A stretch of DNA of 39,138 nucleotides from Nitrospinaceae bacterium (GTDB lineage Bacteria; Nitrospinota; Nitrospinia; Nitrospinales; JACRGP01). Positions 36,305 through 39,138 of the stretch are shown here, one piece after another. Both the position numbers and the translations under genes were made by a program. Under the pieces are notes generated by a model. That model made no database searches and had not been told where the DNA came from. It saw only the letters and a program-made list of their open reading frames with translations. Every line of letters begins with the position of its first letter. Position 1 is the first letter of the stretch. Where the stretch lies: NCBI GenBank assembly GCA_029261575.1, contig JAJDBD010000027.1, forward strand, positions 1 through 39,138, given 5' to 3'.

Positions 36305-37839
36305 CGCTCCGAGGGCGGCGTCAGATGATAGGCCCAAATTCCGAAAGTCCGCTCAATTTTATGAAAAACCCGGATGGTTAAATTCATCAATCGACAAATT
36401 ATTTTCTTCAAAATAGTTTTTCCTCCCGACAGCGATCCCTCGTGTAGCTGAATCAGGGTCAGATTGGATTCCAACAATTTGCGCGTATCGCGCGCGGCCA
36501 AGAAGCACCTTCGGAGCAGAAATATGGCTGAATGCCGGACCAGATAAGCGCCGCCTTTTTCGGCCAGAACGGCGCGAAAGCGTTTGAGGAAATAGGCAGG
36601 ATGGGCCACGGATATTTTTTCTATTAGAAAGGCTTTGTCCAAACGTTTTTTCGCCTCGCGACAAAAACCCTTTAGAGGTTCCACCGCCTCGGCCCAGGAA
36701 AATTCGTAACGGTGTTTTCTGATATTCTCTTTAAACGCATTGAGGGGAATTTCGCCATCGGCCATTTTCAGGATTTTATCAGCCAGGTCTTCCGGATCGC
36801 CGTAATCGACGGTCAGTCCGAATTGTTTTTCCGCCACAATATCGCTCAAGGCGCCTCCGCGGGTGGTGAGGATGGGCAGTTCCGCCCAGATATAATCCAG
36901 GATCCGGCTACGGTAGGCGAAATCCGTTTCGATCGACCTGGGATGGGTGTTGAGTCCTATGTCGGCTTCCAACAGGTAGTCGGCCCGTTCGGCGTAAGGA
37001 ACCCAATCGTTAAAAAAAACGGATTTGCCGGAAAGCTCAAGGGAATCTGACAGGTTGATGGTCTGGGCTATGGAACTCATAACGACCACCGGATTGGGAT
37101 ACTTGCATCCCATGAAAAACAATTTCACCTTTGGGTTTTTTCTGGAAACAAGATCCATGGCGCGGACGGCGGTTAAGGGGTCCAGCCAGTCGTAGATCCC
37201 TCCGCCCCAGAGGACGACGAAATCGTCTTTTTCAATTCCCGGATACGCGCCCTTGAGAACGTTCTTTCTTTTTTCCGGTTCTTGTGAGGGAAGACCGAAG
37301 GGAACCAGGTCGATGAGGGACCGAAGGGTCCGGTCTTCGGAAAAAGTGAGAGGATTGATCCGGTTTCCGGAGATAAGCATTCCCACCCACATAGCTCTTT
37401 GGAAATCGTCGGCGCAAATGAAGAAATCGCCCCAACTCATTTGCAAGGCAAAGGAATCTATCAATTCGTCGAAGATTTCCTTTTGCTTCTCCGGTTTTTG
37501 ACCCAGATTAAGTTCCAGGTACTCAAAAATTACGGGATCATAAATATCCAGAACCAGCGCGGCGGACATATTTTTCAAAAAGGGGTAACACGGCAGAAGG
37601 AACCCCGCCAGGATCACAACGTCGTGAGAGAGGCAAAGCTGTTTCAAGATGGCGGGGTTGTATTGTGCGAATTGAAAGGGTTCGTTTTCCAGCTCCATCC
37701 CTCCCGGAACGGCCAGGGTCGTTGGAAATTCCGCTCCCAGCGCGCGGGCGATTTCCAGCATGCGGATGGGCGGACCGGCCATGTTGGGTTGAATCGGTTC
37801 GTGAGAGACGACCAAAATCTTTTTCTTTGTTTCCGTCAT
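36301..37839 (-). CDS. GT4-like glycosyltransferase
   Basis: 512 residues from ATG 37839, 28 bases after the upstream methyltransferase stop. A TTG further upstream (37896) would overlap that gene and add a non-conserved tail. The protein has a GT-B fold. The N-terminal domain starts KKKILVVSHEPIQPNMAGPP, a common glycan-locus GT4 start. In the C-domain VLWGGGIYDWLDPLTAVRAM and NDWVPYAERADYLLEADIGL are the nucleotide-sugar side, with RSRILDYIWAELPILTTRGG as the conserved acceptor/donor loop. The last ~100 residues are basic and coil-like. It transfers a sugar to an unknown acceptor and belongs to the same minus-strand run as its neighbours. Confidence 0.9.
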   Translation of the reverse strand: MTETKKKILVVSHEPIQPNMAGPPIRMLEIARALGAEFPTTLAVPGGMELENEPFQFAQYNPAILKQLCLSHDVVILAGFLLPCYPFLKNMSAALVLDIYDPVIFEYLELNLGQKPEKQKEIFDELIDSFALQMSWGDFFICADDFQRAMWVGMLISGNRINPLTFSEDRTLRSLIDLVPFGLPSQEPEKRKNVLKGAYPGIEKDDFVVLWGGGIYDWLDPLTAVRAMDLVSRKNPKVKLFFMGCKYPNPVVVMSSIAQTINLSDSLELSGKSVFFNDWVPYAERADYLLEADIGLNTHPRSIETDFAYRSRILDYIWAELPILTTRGGALSDIVAEKQFGLTVDYGDPEDLADKILKMADGEIPLNAFKENIRKHRYEFSWAEAVEPLKGFCREAKKRLDKAFLIEKISVAHPAYFLKRFRAVLAEKGGAYLVRHSAIFLLRRCFLAARDTRKLLESNLTLIQLHEGSLSGGKTILKKIICRLMNLTIRVFHKIERTFGIWAYHLTPPSER

Positions 37840-37867
37840 TGGAAGCAGGTCGGATTTTTCGGCGGAC

Positions 37868-38650
37868 TCAGTGTTTAGGGTACATGGTGCCGACAACGTC
37901 CGAGACGTCGATATCCCATTTCAACAAATCTTCCCGATAATCACCGGTTTTTCTGGCGATCACGGCCGCGCCAATATTGAGCGGATAGGTGTAAAAAAGT
38001 TGGGTGGCCGGGTCCTCCACCAGGGAGTAAATTTTGCCGGGAAGGCCTTCGGTTATTGAGACGATTTCAAAACCCGTTGGTTTATTGAACAAGGCGCGAA
38101 AACTGTTTTCCGGAAAGCGCCAGAAATCCCAAGGCAACTCGTGCGCGGGCCATACGGGATGGGTTAGTACAAGAACATAGCCGCCCGTTTTCAGGACGCG
38201 GTTCATTTCCAAAGCGATTTTCCAGGGAAACATAAGGTGTTCGAATACGGACACTGAATAGCACAGGTCGAAACGATCGCGGGGAAAGTATTTCGAAAGA
38301 TTATGGGCGTCGCCCACTACATCCACTCCCTCGCCCTCCAACACGTCGAAGCCAATATAATCTTCACAAAAAGGAAACATTCCTCTGCGCAAGACGCCGG
38401 AACGGTTTCTTGACCCGAGTTCCAGCATGGAAGGAGAAGGCAGGCTTTCCCCCAAAGCAAAAAATTCATCGAAAACCGCATGATAAGGATCCTTGACGCC
38501 GCGCTTGACAAAAGGCGAATGTAAAAAATTCAAGAATTTCAAATAGGGACCCGTCAAGCGATTTTTGGTTTTTTGCGACAATTGGGAGTGCAAAAAATTC
38601 AAGAATTGCAAATAGCAGCCCTTCAAACGAGCTTTGATTTTTTGAAACAT
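37868..38650 (-). CDS. Class I SAM-dependent methyltransferase with duplicated N-terminal segment
   Basis: 260 residues. A methyltransferase core runs from about 70: SMLELGSRNRSGVLRRG (motif I-like), YIGFDVLEGEGVDVVGDAHN, then FDLCYSVSVFEHLMFPWKIA and EMNRVLKTGGYVLVLTHP. The catalytic fold is ordinary. The N-terminus is unusual: RLKGCYLQFLNFLHS and RLTGPYLKFLNFLHS are near-identical copies within the first 46 residues, visible at the DNA level too (about 38522-38560 against 38590-38628). The downstream gene is the GT4-like one. It leads the minus-strand glycan run; upstream is an intergenic gap of 177 bases. Confidence 0.85.
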   Translation of the reverse strand: MFQKIKARLKGCYLQFLNFLHSQLSQKTKNRLTGPYLKFLNFLHSPFVKRGVKDPYHAVFDEFFALGESLPSPSMLELGSRNRSGVLRRGMFPFCEDYIGFDVLEGEGVDVVGDAHNLSKYFPRDRFDLCYSVSVFEHLMFPWKIALEMNRVLKTGGYVLVLTHPVWPAHELPWDFWRFPENSFRALFNKPTGFEIVSITEGLPGKIYSLVEDPATQLFYTYPLNIGAAVIARKTGDYREDLLKWDIDVSDVVGTMYPKH

Positions 38651-38827
38651 GGGACCGGAATTCTTTTAGAACGGGTGATGTCGTTCGCTAACCGTCGCGA
38701 ACAACTTTTTGCGAGTAGATAAAAACCCGGGGGCGACAACGGCGAAACAGTTCAAGCCTGTCAAGGACGGGTTTTGCCGGGGTACCTTCTTATAGAATAG
38801 AGTGAATAGCAAGTAATCCGGTAAAAA

Positions 38828-39138
38828 TCAAGGAAGAATGATACTTAGGCAGGTGACGCCGGCGTCGGCTTTTTCGAACTCGCCGATATCCACAGAGTCA
38901 ACTTCGTATCCGCAACTCCGAATCGCATCCGCCAGGCGCGGATAGCCCTCGGGGAAAATCACCCGGTCGCCCAGGGTCACACAATTTGCGCTCTCGTCCG
39001 CTCTGGCTTCGATCCACTCAAACTCCTGGAACGGTTCGACGTCGACGTTGTCCGGCGCGATCAGCAGAAGGCCCCGGCCCAGATAAGACACGGAGCTTTT
39101 TAAATGCAGTCCGCCTTTAACCGCAACCGGGTGCACGG
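38828..39138 (-). CDS. Dimethylarginine dimethylaminohydrolase-like amidinohydrolase (partial, 5' end outside window)
   Basis: Only the C-terminal part (about 103 residues) is inside the window; the frame stays open through the right edge. The visible segment has KGGLHLKSSVSYLG with the catalytic His, SANCVTLGDRVIFPEGYPR, and the C-terminal nucleophile block EKADAGVTCLS with the catalytic Cys. This is the pattern of the DDAH/arginine-amidinohydrolase superfamily, which hydrolyses methylarginines or related guanidino compounds. The usual GG before the Cys block is AG here. The window does not show the substrate-binding N-terminal half, so the exact activity is not assigned. Confidence 0.85.
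   Translation of the reverse strand, partial: VHPVAVKGGLHLKSSVSYLGRGLLLIAPDNVDVEPFQEFEWIEARADESANCVTLGDRVIFPEGYPRLADAIRSCGYEVDSVDIGEFEKADAGVTCLSIILP

Overview
The window looks like a chromosomal segment of a flagellated Gram-negative bacterium with type IV pilus or type II secretion machinery and an exported-glycan system. The GC content is moderate. No marker in the window fixes the taxonomy. The mix of a PilJ-type c-heme chemoreceptor, a sigma-54-preceded hook operon, a multi-PCP_red protein and many TPR proteins would fit Nitrospinota or a deltaproteobacteria-like lineage, but this is a low-confidence inference. No tRNA, rRNA, insertion sequence, prophage or CRISPR array was found.

Layout. 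(1) 0.2-4.4 kb, plus strand: the translation cluster thrS-infC-rpmI-rplT-pheS. infC appears to start at an AUA codon, the ThrRS lacks a TGS domain, and pheT does not follow pheS. (2) 4.5-7.3 kb, minus: a large chemoreceptor with a CxxCH periplasmic sensor and a PAS domain. (3) 7.9-13.7 kb, minus: a PilB/GspE ATPase, an orotate-phosphoribosyltransferase-like enzyme, and an AT-richer MBOAT plus SGNH/TPR pair for acylating an exported polymer. (4) 13.9-17.9 kb, plus: the flagellar hook operon fliK-flgD-flgE, with a textbook sigma-54 promoter match and an intrinsic terminator. (5) 18.1-18.6 kb: a HicAB-type toxin-antitoxin pair. (6) 18.6-23.9 kb: a membrane-anchored spermidine-synthase-like TPR protein, a triple PCP_red protein with a 42-residue single-span membrane protein behind it, and a NIF3-like protein. 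(7) 23.9-27.5 kb: a large secreted Calx-beta protein with an unassigned central domain. (8) 27.6-38.7 kb: a surface-glycan type region with a WbqC-like protein, a radical SAM/SPASM enzyme, three methyltransferases, a GT-C membrane glycosyltransferase, a GT2, a GT2-methyltransferase fusion and a GT4. (9) At the right edge: the 3' part of a DDAH-like amidinohydrolase gene.

Several families of short dispersed palindromic or direct repeats occupy nearly every non-coding gap. In two places they run into reading frames: they encode the N-terminus of ThrRS and the C-terminal tail of the WbqC-like protein. Together with the triple PCP_red locus and the Calx-beta protein, these are the least ordinary things seen. 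No complete new system can be demonstrated from sequence alone.
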